Source: CAWIJK01 sp963836375 (GTDB lineage: Bacteria; Actinomycetota; Acidimicrobiia; Acidimicrobiales; RAAP-2). From it: DNA of 64,000 nt. A program made the position numbers and the translations under genes. Below, one piece after another: positions 8,436-16,619 of this stretch; the stretch's first letter is position 1, and each line of letters starts with the position of its first letter. The stretch is from the NCBI GenBank assembly GCA_963836375.1, contig CAWIJK010000001.1:310001-374000 (forward strand), given 5' to 3'. The notes beneath the pieces were generated by a model. That model was not told the origin of the DNA. It saw only the letters and a program-made list of their open reading frames with translations, and searched no databases.

Positions 8436-9730
8436 CCACGCTCGAAGCCGGAGCGTCGACGGCCCGCCTGCTCGCCGGCCTCACCAGCGGAGGGGCCAGG
8501 CTCGACCTGCCGTCCCACGTGGCCGTGCACGGCCCACTCGGGCTGCCGGGCCGGCGCGACCGGCACTGGGCCGACTCGTTCGTGAGGGCGATTGCCGAAT
8601 CTGGAGTCACCGGTCGGGGCGGCGCCGGCTTCCCGACCGCCCGCAAGCTGCAGACGTTGCAATCCGAGCGCCGGCGGCCAGTCGTAGTCGTCAACGCCAT
8701 GGAAGGTGAGCCGGCCAGCCGCAAGGACCAGTTCCTCGCCACCCGGATGCCCCATCTGGTGCTCGACGGCGCCGCCCTCATGGCAGCGTGTGTGAACGCA
8801 CCCAGCATTACGGTCTGTGTCGCCCGCGGTTCGGCGGCGGCGGCGCGGTCCTTCGAAACGGCGGTCGCCGAGCGGGAACGAGCACGGTCCGGTGGCGTCC
8901 CCATCACCGTTGTCCAGCCCCCCGACCGCTACGTCGCCGGAGAGGAGTCCGCCCTCTCGAACTGGCTCGAAGGCGGGGACAGCCGACCCCAGTTCCGACC
9001 CGACCGTCCGTCCTTCCCCCGGGTGAAGGGGCGGCCGGCCCTCGTGGACAATGCAGAGACCCTGGCCCACATCGCCCTCATCGCCCGGTACGGGCCGGCC
9101 TGGTTCCGAGAGCTCGGGACGCCCGACGCCCCGGGGACCACGTTGGTCACCGTGTCGGGCGCCGTCGACGACCCGGGGATCCTGGAGGTCCCGTTGGGCA
9201 CGCCGATCGCCTCGGTCCTGGCCAACGCCGGCGCCGGCTCGACCGGTGGCGTCCTGCTCGGGGGCTACGGGGGCACCTGGCTCGCACCGGCCGACGTGGG
9301 CACGCCCTACGACCCGGTCTCGCTGCGCGAGGTCGGCTGCACCACCGGGGTCGGGGTCATGATCGCCCTGCCCGCCGGAGGGTGCGCCCTGACCGAGACG
9401 GCCCGCATCGCCCATTGGATGGCATCGGAGAGCGCCGGGCAGTGCGGCCCCTGTGTCTTCGGACTCCCGGCGGTCGCCCGGGACTTGACGATGATCGCCC
9501 GGGGTCGGGCCAGCCACCGGGACGCCGATCGCCTCTGGGCGAGACTCGGAACGATCGACGGGCGTGGGGCCTGCCGTCACCCCGACGGGGTGGTCCGCCT
9601 GATCCGCAGCGCCGTGACCGCCTTCGCCGCCGACGTGAACCGGCACCTCTCCCACGGGCCGTGCCCGGGCGCAGGGTGGCCGAGCGTCATCCCCCTCCCT
9701 CGGGACCAAGAGGTCGTCGAATGGCGGTAG
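8432..9730 (+). CDS. NuoF/RnfC-like NADH-binding flavo-iron-sulfur protein
   Basis: The 432-residue protein resembles the 51-kDa subunit of respiratory complex I. GRGGAGFPTARK is the glycine-rich flavin/NADH site, NAMEGEPASRKD follows as in NuoF, and a [4Fe-4S] site is formed by AGQCGPCVFG together with the later Cys in GACRHPDG. SLBB-like sequence lies between. It would take electrons from NADH and pass them to the overlapping ferredoxin and the heme membrane protein. The ATG at 8432 overlaps the previous stop by 4 bp. The other complex I genes are absent, so this is a stand-alone NADH dehydrogenase module. Confidence 0.88.
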   Translation: MTTLEAGASTARLLAGLTSGGARLDLPSHVAVHGPLGLPGRRDRHWADSFVRAIAESGVTGRGGAGFPTARKLQTLQSERRRPVVVVNAMEGEPASRKDQFLATRMPHLVLDGAALMAACVNAPSITVCVARGSAAAARSFETAVAERERARSGGVPITVVQPPDRYVAGEESALSNWLEGGDSRPQFRPDRPSFPRVKGRPALVDNAETLAHIALIARYGPAWFRELGTPDAPGTTLVTVSGAVDDPGILEVPLGTPIASVLANAGAGSTGGVLLGGYGGTWLAPADVGTPYDPVSLREVGCTTGVGVMIALPAGGCALTETARIAHWMASESAGQCGPCVFGLPAVARDLTMIARGRASHRDADRLWARLGTIDGRGACRHPDGVVRLIRSAVTAFAADVNRHLSHGPCPGAGWPSVIPLPRDQEVVEWR

Positions 9731-9996
9731 AGCGGCGGATCCTGCTCGACCCGGTGGCCTGTGACGCCTTCGGACATTGTGCCGAACTCGTGCCCGAGCT
9801 CATCGCGATCGACGAATGGGGGTACCCAGTCGTCGACGAGGCCCCGATCCCCCCCCAACTAATGGACCACGTGGAGACGGCCGTGCGCGCCTGCCCCCGC
9901 AACGCCCTGTCTGTGCAACGGGTGAGCGGGTCGAACCCGCGTCGCCCGGTGGCCACCACCCGGGTGAACGTCCGGCGCTCGAGCAGTGTCAGCTGA
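9721..9996 (+). CDS. [3Fe-4S]-type ferredoxin
   Basis: This 91-residue ferredoxin has CDAFGHC followed by a distant CP (RACPRN), so only three of the usual four ligands are present in the CxxxxxC...CP pattern typical of [3Fe-4S] ferredoxins that serve cytochromes P450 and related oxidoreductases. The start ATG lies inside the end of the NuoF-like gene (10-bp overlap), which strongly links the two. The last 25 residues are a basic, Ser-rich tail. It is probably the one-electron carrier of the operon. Confidence 0.88.
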   Translation: MAVERRILLDPVACDAFGHCAELVPELIAIDEWGYPVVDEAPIPPQLMDHVETAVRACPRNALSVQRVSGSNPRRPVATTRVNVRRSSSVS

Positions 9997-10006
9997 CTGA
10001 GCAGGG

Positions 10007-10951
10007 ATGACCCAAGCGCCGACCTTCGGCTCGGATGAAACCGACCTCAGAGGTGAGGCCCGCCATGCCGGGACGGCCCACGGCCTCCTCCAGTCGGTTC
10101 GTCCCCGCCAGTGGCCCAAGAACCTGCTCGTCTTCGTGGCACCGGCGGCGGCCGGAGTGTTCGCACATCGCGGACAGTTCCTCCACGCCCTGGGCGCGTT
10201 CGCGATCTTCTGCGTCGCCGCGTCGGCGGTCTACCTGTTCAACGACTGCGTCGACGCCGGAGCCGACCGCCAGCACCCGGTCAAGCACCGTCGGCCGGTC
10301 GCTTCGGGCCAAGTTCCGGTCCGGATCGCCCTCGGCGTCGGCGCCGCCCTCGGCGGGGCAGCTGTCGCATGCTCGTGGCTCCTGGCCGGGTGGCAGCTCA
10401 CGGTGGTGGTCGTCGCCTACCTGGCGATCAGCGCGGCCTATTCACTGCGACTGAAACGAGAACCGGTCATCGAGCTGGCGGCGGTGGCCGCCGGCTTCGT
10501 CCTGCGCGCCATCGCCGGAGGCGCGGCCACCCATGTGCCCCTCTCGAGCTGGTTCTTGGTGGTGACCTGCTTCGGTGCCCTGTTCGTGGTCACGGGGAAG
10601 CGGGTGGCCGAGCTCCGCCGCGTCGGTGAGACCGGTGGGGTACCGCGGCCGGTGCTTTCCAGCTACACCGAGGCCTTCCTCCAGTCGACCCTGATCCTCA
10701 CCGCGACCGTGACCGTGACCGCCTACTGCCTGTGGGCGTTCGACCGGACCGGGGTGGCCGCACGGGCCGGCGGCCGCTTCGTCTGGATCGAGCTGACCGT
10801 CGTGCCGGTGATCCTCGCCGTCTTGGTGGTCCTCCTGCGTCTCGAGAACGGCGGTGGCGAGGCACCCGAGGACCTGCTGCTTCATGACCGGCTGCTCCAG
10901 GGCCTGGCCGTGCTGTGGACCGCGTTGTTCGCCATCGGCCTGTACGGGTGA
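10007..10951 (+). CDS. ubiA: Decaprenyl-phosphate phosphoribosyltransferase-like UbiA-family protein
   Basis: The 314-residue integral membrane protein has the UbiA prenyltransferase motif NDCVDAGADRQHP with metal-binding aspartates, plus YSLRLKREP on the second loop and RPRQWPKNLLVF at the N terminus, all as in the actinobacterial enzyme that joins phosphoribose from PRPP to decaprenyl phosphate. About eight to nine membrane helices are visible. It is followed with 4-bp overlaps by dprE1 and dprE2, which together complete synthesis of decaprenylphosphoryl arabinose (DPA). The context makes this role more likely than quinone or heme prenylation. The phosphatase step is not encoded nearby. Confidence 0.9.
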   Translation: MTQAPTFGSDETDLRGEARHAGTAHGLLQSVRPRQWPKNLLVFVAPAAAGVFAHRGQFLHALGAFAIFCVAASAVYLFNDCVDAGADRQHPVKHRRPVASGQVPVRIALGVGAALGGAAVACSWLLAGWQLTVVVVAYLAISAAYSLRLKREPVIELAAVAAGFVLRAIAGGAATHVPLSSWFLVVTCFGALFVVTGKRVAELRRVGETGGVPRPVLSSYTEAFLQSTLILTATVTVTAYCLWAFDRTGVAARAGGRFVWIELTVVPVILAVLVVLLRLENGGGEAPEDLLLHDRLLQGLAVLWTALFAIGLYG

Positions 10952-12351
10952 GCCCGCCGGTCAGCCCCGTCCGATCCATCGGTGGCCGGACCTTCAGTGG
11001 ATGGGGGCGGACCGCCCCGACGTGGGCCCGGGTGGTTACCCCGCGGACGGAGGACGAGATCGCGACGGTGCTGTCCCCGCAGGCTGGGGACGGCGGACGG
11101 GGAGTGATCGCCCGCGGGCTGGGCCGTAGCTACGGCGACGCGGCGCAGAGCTCGGGCGGCGTCGTCCTCGACACGGCAGGCTTCGCCGACATCGGGGCGG
11201 TGGACCCGACGACCGGCCTGGTCACGGTCGGGGGAGGGGCGAGCCTCGACCAGCTGATCCGCTCCTCGCTGCCCGGAGGCTGGTTCGTCCCGGTCACCCC
11301 GGGCACCCGGCAGGTCACCGTCGGCGGAGCGATCGCCGCCGATGTGCACGGAAAGAACCACCACCTCGACGGCAGTTTCTGCCGGCACGTGGCGGCCCTC
11401 ACCTTGGTCACCCCGGCGGGGGCCTGGGAGACGAGCCCCGACACCGAGCCCGAGCTGTTCTGGGCCACGGCCGGCGGCATGGGGCTGACCGGGGTGGTGA
11501 CAAGGGCCACCCTCCGCATGCGCCCGGTCGAGACATCATTCATGACCGTGGACACGGTCCGATACCCCGACCTCGACTCGGTCATGGCGGAGATGGAGCA
11601 CACTGATTCCGCCCACCGGTACTCGGTCGCCTGGGTTGACTGCATGGGTCGGGAGAAGCGGCTCGGACGGGCCATCTTGACCCGTGGGGACCACGCCCCC
11701 GCTTCCGCCCTCAACGCCCGCCATCGATCGGCCCTGGTTCGGCCACCCGGGAACTCCCGGCTCCGGGTCCCGGTCCCCGCCCCCCGGGGCGTCCTCAACA
11801 CGGCCACCATGGCCGCCTTCAACGAGGTTTGGTTCCGCAAGGCACCACGGCGGCGGATCGGTGCCGTGAAGCCGCTCGGTCCGTATTTCCATCCGCTCGA
11901 CGGTGTCACCGACTGGAACCTCCTCTATGGACGGGCGGGGTTCGTCCAGTACCAGTTCGCGGTCCCCGACTCCCGGGGCGATACCGTGCGCCAGGCCGTC
12001 GGTGCGATCAGCACCTCGGGGGTGCCCTCGTTCCTCGCCGTCCTCAAGCGGTTCGGACCGCGCGACCCCGGACCACTCTCGTTCCCCATCGCCGGGTGGA
12101 CCCTGGCCCTCGACTTCCCCATCGGTCCTCCCGGGCTGCGGCCCCTGCTCGACGGGCTCGACGAGCAGGTGGCCGACGCCGGCGGACGCGTCTACCTGGC
12201 CAAGGACTCGCGCCTTCGCCCCGACCTAGTCAAAGAGATGTACCCAGAGATCGGAGCACTTACGGCGGTCCGTCGGCGTGTCGATCCCCAAGGCGTGCTC
12301 CGATCCGACCTGTCCACTCGGCTCGGCCTCGATAGAGACTGGGCGACATGA
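10948..12351 (+). CDS. dprE1: Decaprenylphosphoryl-beta-D-ribose 2'-oxidase (DprE1)
   Basis: DprE1 oxidises the 2'-OH of decaprenylphosphoryl ribose using FAD. The 467-residue protein has an FAD-binding PCMH-type N-terminal domain (GRSYGDAAQSSGG, PGTRQVTVGGAIAADVHGKN) and a C-terminal substrate domain with the catalytic lysine in LAKDSR (Lys419, equivalent to Lys418 of the mycobacterial enzyme). Residue 387, in GWTLALDFP, is Ala where the tuberculosis enzyme has the Cys attacked by benzothiazinones. The GTG start overlaps the previous stop (GTGA). It sits between ubiA and dprE2 with 4-bp overlaps, as expected for a heteromeric epimerase. Confidence 0.92.
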   Translation: MSPPVSPVRSIGGRTFSGWGRTAPTWARVVTPRTEDEIATVLSPQAGDGGRGVIARGLGRSYGDAAQSSGGVVLDTAGFADIGAVDPTTGLVTVGGGASLDQLIRSSLPGGWFVPVTPGTRQVTVGGAIAADVHGKNHHLDGSFCRHVAALTLVTPAGAWETSPDTEPELFWATAGGMGLTGVVTRATLRMRPVETSFMTVDTVRYPDLDSVMAEMEHTDSAHRYSVAWVDCMGREKRLGRAILTRGDHAPASALNARHRSALVRPPGNSRLRVPVPAPRGVLNTATMAAFNEVWFRKAPRRRIGAVKPLGPYFHPLDGVTDWNLLYGRAGFVQYQFAVPDSRGDTVRQAVGAISTSGVPSFLAVLKRFGPRDPGPLSFPIAGWTLALDFPIGPPGLRPLLDGLDEQVADAGGRVYLAKDSRLRPDLVKEMYPEIGALTAVRRRVDPQGVLRSDLSTRLGLDRDWAT

Positions 12352-13112
12352 ACGACGCCTTCGGCCATCCTCAGTCGATCGTCGTGCTGGGCGGCACGTC
12401 GGATATCGCCCGCCAGATCGTCCGGTCTGTGGTCCCTCCCGGCTGCCGCTCGGTCGTGCTCGCCGGGCGGGACCCCGACCGCCTCGCATCGGCGGCGGTC
12501 GAGGCGGAGCGTGCCGGGGCGCGTGCCGCACCCATAGTCCTCTTCGACGCCCTCGAGCCTGCCGGGGCCGCCCGGACGATCGAGGAGTGCTTCGCCTTGG
12601 CGGCGGGGGACGTGGACCTCGTGGTGGTGGCCGTCGGCGTGCTCGGTGACCAAGAGATCGACGAGGTCGAACCGTCGGCGACGAGCGCCGTCCTGACCGC
12701 CAACTTCACCTGGCCCGCCGCCGCCCTGGCCGCCGCCGCCGGGCCCCTGCGGCGCCAGGGCCAGGGCCGAATCGTCGTGCTGTCCTCGGTCGCGGGGGTC
12801 CGGGTCCGGCGGGCGAACTACGTCTACGGTGCCTCCAAGGCCGGCCTCGACGGGTACGCGCTGGGCCTGGCCGAGGCCCTCCGGGGGTCCGGGGTGCGGG
12901 TCCAGGTCGTCCGGCCCGGATTTGTACGCACCAAGATGACCCGGGGTCGGTCCGGCGCTCCCTTCGCCGTCGGCGCCGACCGAGTCGGTGCCGCCGTCGC
13001 CCGCGGCCTCCAGACCAACGAGCCGATCATCTGGGTCCCGAAGCTTCTTCGCTGGGTGTTCCTGGTCATGCGCAACCTCCCGGACGCGGCTTGGCGGAGG
13101 ATCCCTGGGTGA
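12348..13112 (+). CDS. dprE2: Decaprenylphosphoryl-2-keto-erythro-pentose reductase (DprE2), SDR
   Basis: The 254-residue SDR has a GGTSDIA nucleotide loop, an SSVAGVR segment with the catalytic Ser, and YGASKAG carrying the Tyr/Lys pair. The C terminus KLLRWVFLVMRNLP is hydrophobic and amphipathic, as in DprE2 homologues that associate with membrane lipid substrate. It reduces the keto product of DprE1 to decaprenylphosphoryl arabinose with NADH. The ATG overlaps dprE1 by 4 bp. Adjacent UbiA and DprE1 make the assignment firm despite the ubiquity of SDRs. Confidence 0.9.
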   Translation: MNDAFGHPQSIVVLGGTSDIARQIVRSVVPPGCRSVVLAGRDPDRLASAAVEAERAGARAAPIVLFDALEPAGAARTIEECFALAAGDVDLVVVAVGVLGDQEIDEVEPSATSAVLTANFTWPAAALAAAAGPLRRQGQGRIVVLSSVAGVRVRRANYVYGASKAGLDGYALGLAEALRGSGVRVQVVRPGFVRTKMTRGRSGAPFAVGADRVGAAVARGLQTNEPIIWVPKLLRWVFLVMRNLPDAAWRRIPG

Positions 13113-13350
13113 CCGGGTGGCGACGCTGCGCCCTGAGGTTTGCCTGAGAATGAGTGGCCCGATTTTCACCGGGGCCTTAGCGGGGGCACCGATACTCGGG
13201 GGGTGGCAATGAGCGACGTTCGTTCGGGTTCCATTGGCGCCTCGTCCCGGCGGGGGGATCTTCCATCTGTCTCTTCGTACCCCGTCGCCCTCGGCTTGCC
13301 GGTCCGCGCCGCCGGCCCTCGACCGGTCCAATCCAGGAGAACGGCACACG

Positions 13351-14556
13351 ATGGTCCAGGTCGCTGAGCGACCGGCTTCGGCCGGGGCCCCTCGAAGCAA
13401 CAACCGGCGCCAGGTACGCCGCCGTGCGATCCGCCGACGGCGGATCGTGGCTGCGGTCGGGCTCGCGCTGGTGGTCTTCGTCGGGTGGCTGGCGATCTCA
13501 CTGGGCGGCGCCCTCACCAACCCGGCCTTCGGGACCTCGTTGAGCGCCCGGTTCGCCGAATGGGGCCGCCAACACGGGCTCTCGAGCGTGGTCCTGTGGG
13601 CCGAGAAGGAGACCTACCGGCCACCCCCGGTGGGTGGGAAGCCCCCGGCCGGCGCCATCGTGCGGCCGAAACGGTCGGTCGCCAACGTCGCCTCCACCTA
13701 CCCCCACCTCCCCCCTCCGGCCGCCCTCATCCCGCTGGCCTCCCCGCCGGTGGCCGGTGAGGGCCAGTGGGCACCGGCTGGCCGGGCGGTCCATGGCATC
13801 CCGGCGGTCTATGTCACCACCATGCGCCCCGACTCTGTCCACACCAGCCAGGTCGTCGGGGTCGCGTGGATGGACACCAAGCTGCTCCGGGCGACCCTGT
13901 ACTCGGGGAGCATCATCCCAGGGGGCGGTCCGTACACCCATACCGCCCCGATCCCCCCGGGGGCCGCCACCTCGCTCGTCGCCGCCTTCAACTCGGGCTT
14001 CTTGATGTCGAGCGCCCCCAACAGCGGGTACTACACCGACGGCCGGCAGATCCTGCCCCTCCAGCCGGGCGCCGCCTCGTTCGTGATCTACAGCGACGGC
14101 TCGGCCACGGTCGAGCAGTGGGGCCGGGACGTCACCCTGGCGCCGAACGTCGTGGCCGTGCGCCAGAACCTGGCCCTGGTCGTGGACAACGGCAAGCCGG
14201 TGCCCGGCCTGGACGCGGCCGACAACATCAAATGGGGCGCTACCCTGGGGGGCGGTGCCTACGTGTGGCGGTCCGGTGTGGGAGTGACCGCGGACGGGGC
14301 CCTCGTGTACGTGGGGGGGCCGTCCCTCAGCATCGTCAGCCTCGCCGACGTCCTCGCCGACGCCGGCGCCGTCCGGGCGATGGAGCTGGACATCAACCCC
14401 GACTGGGTGAACTTCTCGTCCTATGCGCCGCCCGGTGGGACCGGGGCGGCGGCGCCGACCAACGGCACCGATCTGCTCCCGACGATGGTCGGCCAGCCGG
14501 ACCGGTATTTCGAGTCGTGGTGGGCGCGGGACTTCTTCACCATGTCGGCGCGATGA
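13351..14556 (+). CDS. Membrane-anchored phosphodiester glycosidase-like (NAGPA domain) protein
   Basis: The 401-residue protein starts at ATG 13351 behind AGGAGA. A basic N terminus and membrane segment (RIVAAVGLALVVFVGWLAISLGG cut at residues about 31-53) export the rest. Residues about 190-400 match the NAGPA/phosphodiester glycosidase fold: LVAAFNSGF, a GVTADGALVYVGG strand and GAVRAMELDINPDWV near the end. Family members hydrolyse N-acetylglucosamine-1-phosphodiester or related wall glycan linkages, but here the usual LDGG near the C terminus reads LDIN. The 238-bp upstream gap contains no gene and must hold its promoter. Substrate unknown. Confidence 0.75.
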   Translation: MVQVAERPASAGAPRSNNRRQVRRRAIRRRRIVAAVGLALVVFVGWLAISLGGALTNPAFGTSLSARFAEWGRQHGLSSVVLWAEKETYRPPPVGGKPPAGAIVRPKRSVANVASTYPHLPPPAALIPLASPPVAGEGQWAPAGRAVHGIPAVYVTTMRPDSVHTSQVVGVAWMDTKLLRATLYSGSIIPGGGPYTHTAPIPPGAATSLVAAFNSGFLMSSAPNSGYYTDGRQILPLQPGAASFVIYSDGSATVEQWGRDVTLAPNVVAVRQNLALVVDNGKPVPGLDAADNIKWGATLGGGAYVWRSGVGVTADGALVYVGGPSLSIVSLADVLADAGAVRAMELDINPDWVNFSSYAPPGGTGAAAPTNGTDLLPTMVGQPDRYFESWWARDFFTMSAR

Positions 14557-14576
14557 GCCGCCGGGAGGCCCGCTAG

Positions 14577-15884
14577 ATGGCCCAGCACACCCGACCCGTG
14601 GCCCGCCCGCGCGCTGGCGCTGCGCCCAAGCAGGGCGTTGCCCGTCAAGGCGAGCGGCCCTGGCTCTTCCTCTCACCCCCGCCCAAGGCGCTGGCCATGG
14701 CCGGCTGGGCCCTCCTGCCGCTGCGGGCCTTCCTCGGCATCACGTTCTGCTTCGCCGGCCTCCAGAAGCTGGCCAACCCGAACTTCTTCAACGCCAACAG
14801 CCCGTCGGGCATCGAGGCCCAGCTGATCGCCTCGATCCGGATCAGCCCCCTCCACAGCATCCTGGGCCACTTCCTCCACTTCGCCACCCCCATCGGTGTG
14901 CTGATCGCCCTCGGGGAGTTCGCCGTGGGTCTCGGGACGCTGCTCGGTCTGTGGACCCGCCTGGCCGCGCTGGGCGGCGCCGTCCTCTCGTTGACCCTGT
15001 TCCTCACCGTCAGCTACCACGCCTCCCCGTACTACACCGGGGCCGACATCGTCTTCCTCTTCGCCTGGCTGCCCCTGATCCTGGCCGGGTCGGGCGGCGT
15101 CCTCTCGCTCGATGCGGTGATCGCCTCATGGACCAAACGCGAGGCGAACCTCGGATCGCCGATCATGGTCCCGGTGCGCTTCGATGTCGTCCAGCAGGTG
15201 TGCGGCCGCTACGACAATGGGTCCTGCGAGGCGAAGGGGGGCGCTCCGTGCGATACCAAGGAGTGCCCCTTCTTGGACCGGGCCAATCAAGAAGCCCCGC
15301 TGAGCGAGCCCGACGACGTGCGTCGCCGTGCCCTGATCCTGGGTGGCGCGGCGGTGGGCACGGTGGCCGCGCTCGGACTGATCGGGGCCGGCGCCGACGC
15401 GCTCTTGGGACGGGCCATCGGCGGGGCCCCGTCGCCGGGCGGGGGAACGGGCACCCTCTCGCCCGGCGGGAAGTCCGGAGCGCCGGCCACCACCACTCCG
15501 ACGACATCCACCCAACCGCAGTCCTCGTCGACCACCCAGCCCTCCTCGACCACCCAGCCCGTGGCGAAGCCGGCCGGCACGGTGATCGGTCCGGCCCGCG
15601 ACGTGCCCGTCGGGGGTGCGGCCACCTTCCAGGACCCCGCCAGTGGCGACCCAGGCATCGTCTTGCAGCCGGCGCATGGGAATTTCGTGGCCTTCGACAC
15701 GATCTGCCCTCACGCCGGCTGCACAGTCGGCTACTCCAAGGCCGCCGACCTCCTGGTCTGCCCGTGTCACGGCTCAGAGTTCAACCCGAACACCGGGGCG
15801 GTGGAGCAGGGCCCGGCCCCCCGGGGGCTGACCCCGATCCACGTGGCCGAGGGTCCCGACGGCCAACTCTACGTGGACGGGTGA
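14577..15884 (+). CDS. DoxX/DoxD-type membrane protein fused to a Rieske [2Fe-2S] domain
   Basis: The 435-residue protein combines two modules. Residues about 35-185 are a four-helix DoxX/TQO small-subunit-like domain (RAFLGITFCFAGLQKLANP). A Cys-rich stretch (VCGRYDNGSC, then CDTKECPF; five Cys within 26 residues) follows, then RRRALILGG with a further membrane helix, a Thr/Pro/Gln linker, and a C-terminal Rieske domain with CPHAGC and CPCHGSEF supplying two Cys and two His. DoxD subunits support thiosulfate:quinone oxidation, and Rieske centres pass electrons from quinols. The fusion therefore suggests a quinone-linked membrane electron carrier, probably with the Rieske head outside. Confidence 0.85.
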   Translation: MAQHTRPVARPRAGAAPKQGVARQGERPWLFLSPPPKALAMAGWALLPLRAFLGITFCFAGLQKLANPNFFNANSPSGIEAQLIASIRISPLHSILGHFLHFATPIGVLIALGEFAVGLGTLLGLWTRLAALGGAVLSLTLFLTVSYHASPYYTGADIVFLFAWLPLILAGSGGVLSLDAVIASWTKREANLGSPIMVPVRFDVVQQVCGRYDNGSCEAKGGAPCDTKECPFLDRANQEAPLSEPDDVRRRALILGGAAVGTVAALGLIGAGADALLGRAIGGAPSPGGGTGTLSPGGKSGAPATTTPTTSTQPQSSSTTQPSSTTQPVAKPAGTVIGPARDVPVGGAATFQDPASGDPGIVLQPAHGNFVAFDTICPHAGCTVGYSKAADLLVCPCHGSEFNPNTGAVEQGPAPRGLTPIHVAEGPDGQLYVDG

Positions 15885-15939
15885 GCCCGGCTGGCCGGCA
15901 CCGCCCGCGACCCGCGGGCCCCGAGCGAGAATCAAGGTC

Positions 15940-16617
15940 ATGCGGATCCTGATCGTCGAGGACGAGGAACTTCTGGCCGCGGCCGTGGCCAAGGGGCTCG
16001 GCGACGAGGGGTTCACCGTCGACATCGCCAGCACCGGGGCCGACGGCCTCGAGCGGGCCCGGGACCAGTCCTACGACCTGATCCTTCTCGACATCCTCCT
16101 GCCGGGTGCCAACGGCTTCCAGATCTGTGCCACCCTGCGGGCGGAGGGGAATTGGGTCCCCATCTTGATGCTCACCGCCAAGGACGGGGAGTTCGACGAA
16201 GCCGAGGCGCTCGACACAGGGGCCGACGACTTCTTGTCCAAGCCGTTCTCCTTCGTCGTGCTGGTGGCGCGCATCCGGGCCCTCCTACGCCGTGGTCGGC
16301 GTGAGCGCCCGGCGGTCCTCGTCGCTGGCGACCTCACCTTGGACCCGGCCGAGCACCGCTGCCGGCGCGGCGACACCGACATCACGCTCACCCCACGCGA
16401 GTTCTCCCTCCTCGAGTACCTGATGCACGTGGGCGGCGAGGTGGTCAGCAAGCGTGACCTGTTGACCCATGTGTGGGGAGAGGACTTCGAGGGGGATCCC
16501 AACATTGTCGAGGTCTACGCCGGGTACCTACGGCGCAAGATCGACCAAGCCTTCGGGCGCAACGCCCTCCAGACAGTCCGGGGCGTCGGCTACCGGCTCG
16601 ACCCCGGCGGGGGCTGA
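15940..16617 (+). CDS. OmpR-family response regulator
   Basis: This 225-residue regulator has a receiver domain with acidic pocket VEDEE, phospho-acceptor Asp in LILLDILLPG (about residue 51) and Lys in SKPFSF, then a winged-helix OmpR-type DNA-binding domain ending in QTVRGVGYRLDP. It is followed by its sensor kinase after two bases. The pair probably controls nearby envelope or redox genes. No DNA target can be assigned from the window. Confidence 0.93.
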   Translation: MRILIVEDEELLAAAVAKGLGDEGFTVDIASTGADGLERARDQSYDLILLDILLPGANGFQICATLRAEGNWVPILMLTAKDGEFDEAEALDTGADDFLSKPFSFVVLVARIRALLRRGRRERPAVLVAGDLTLDPAEHRCRRGDTDITLTPREFSLLEYLMHVGGEVVSKRDLLTHVWGEDFEGDPNIVEVYAGYLRRKIDQAFGRNALQTVRGVGYRLDPGGG

Positions 16618-16619
16618 TC

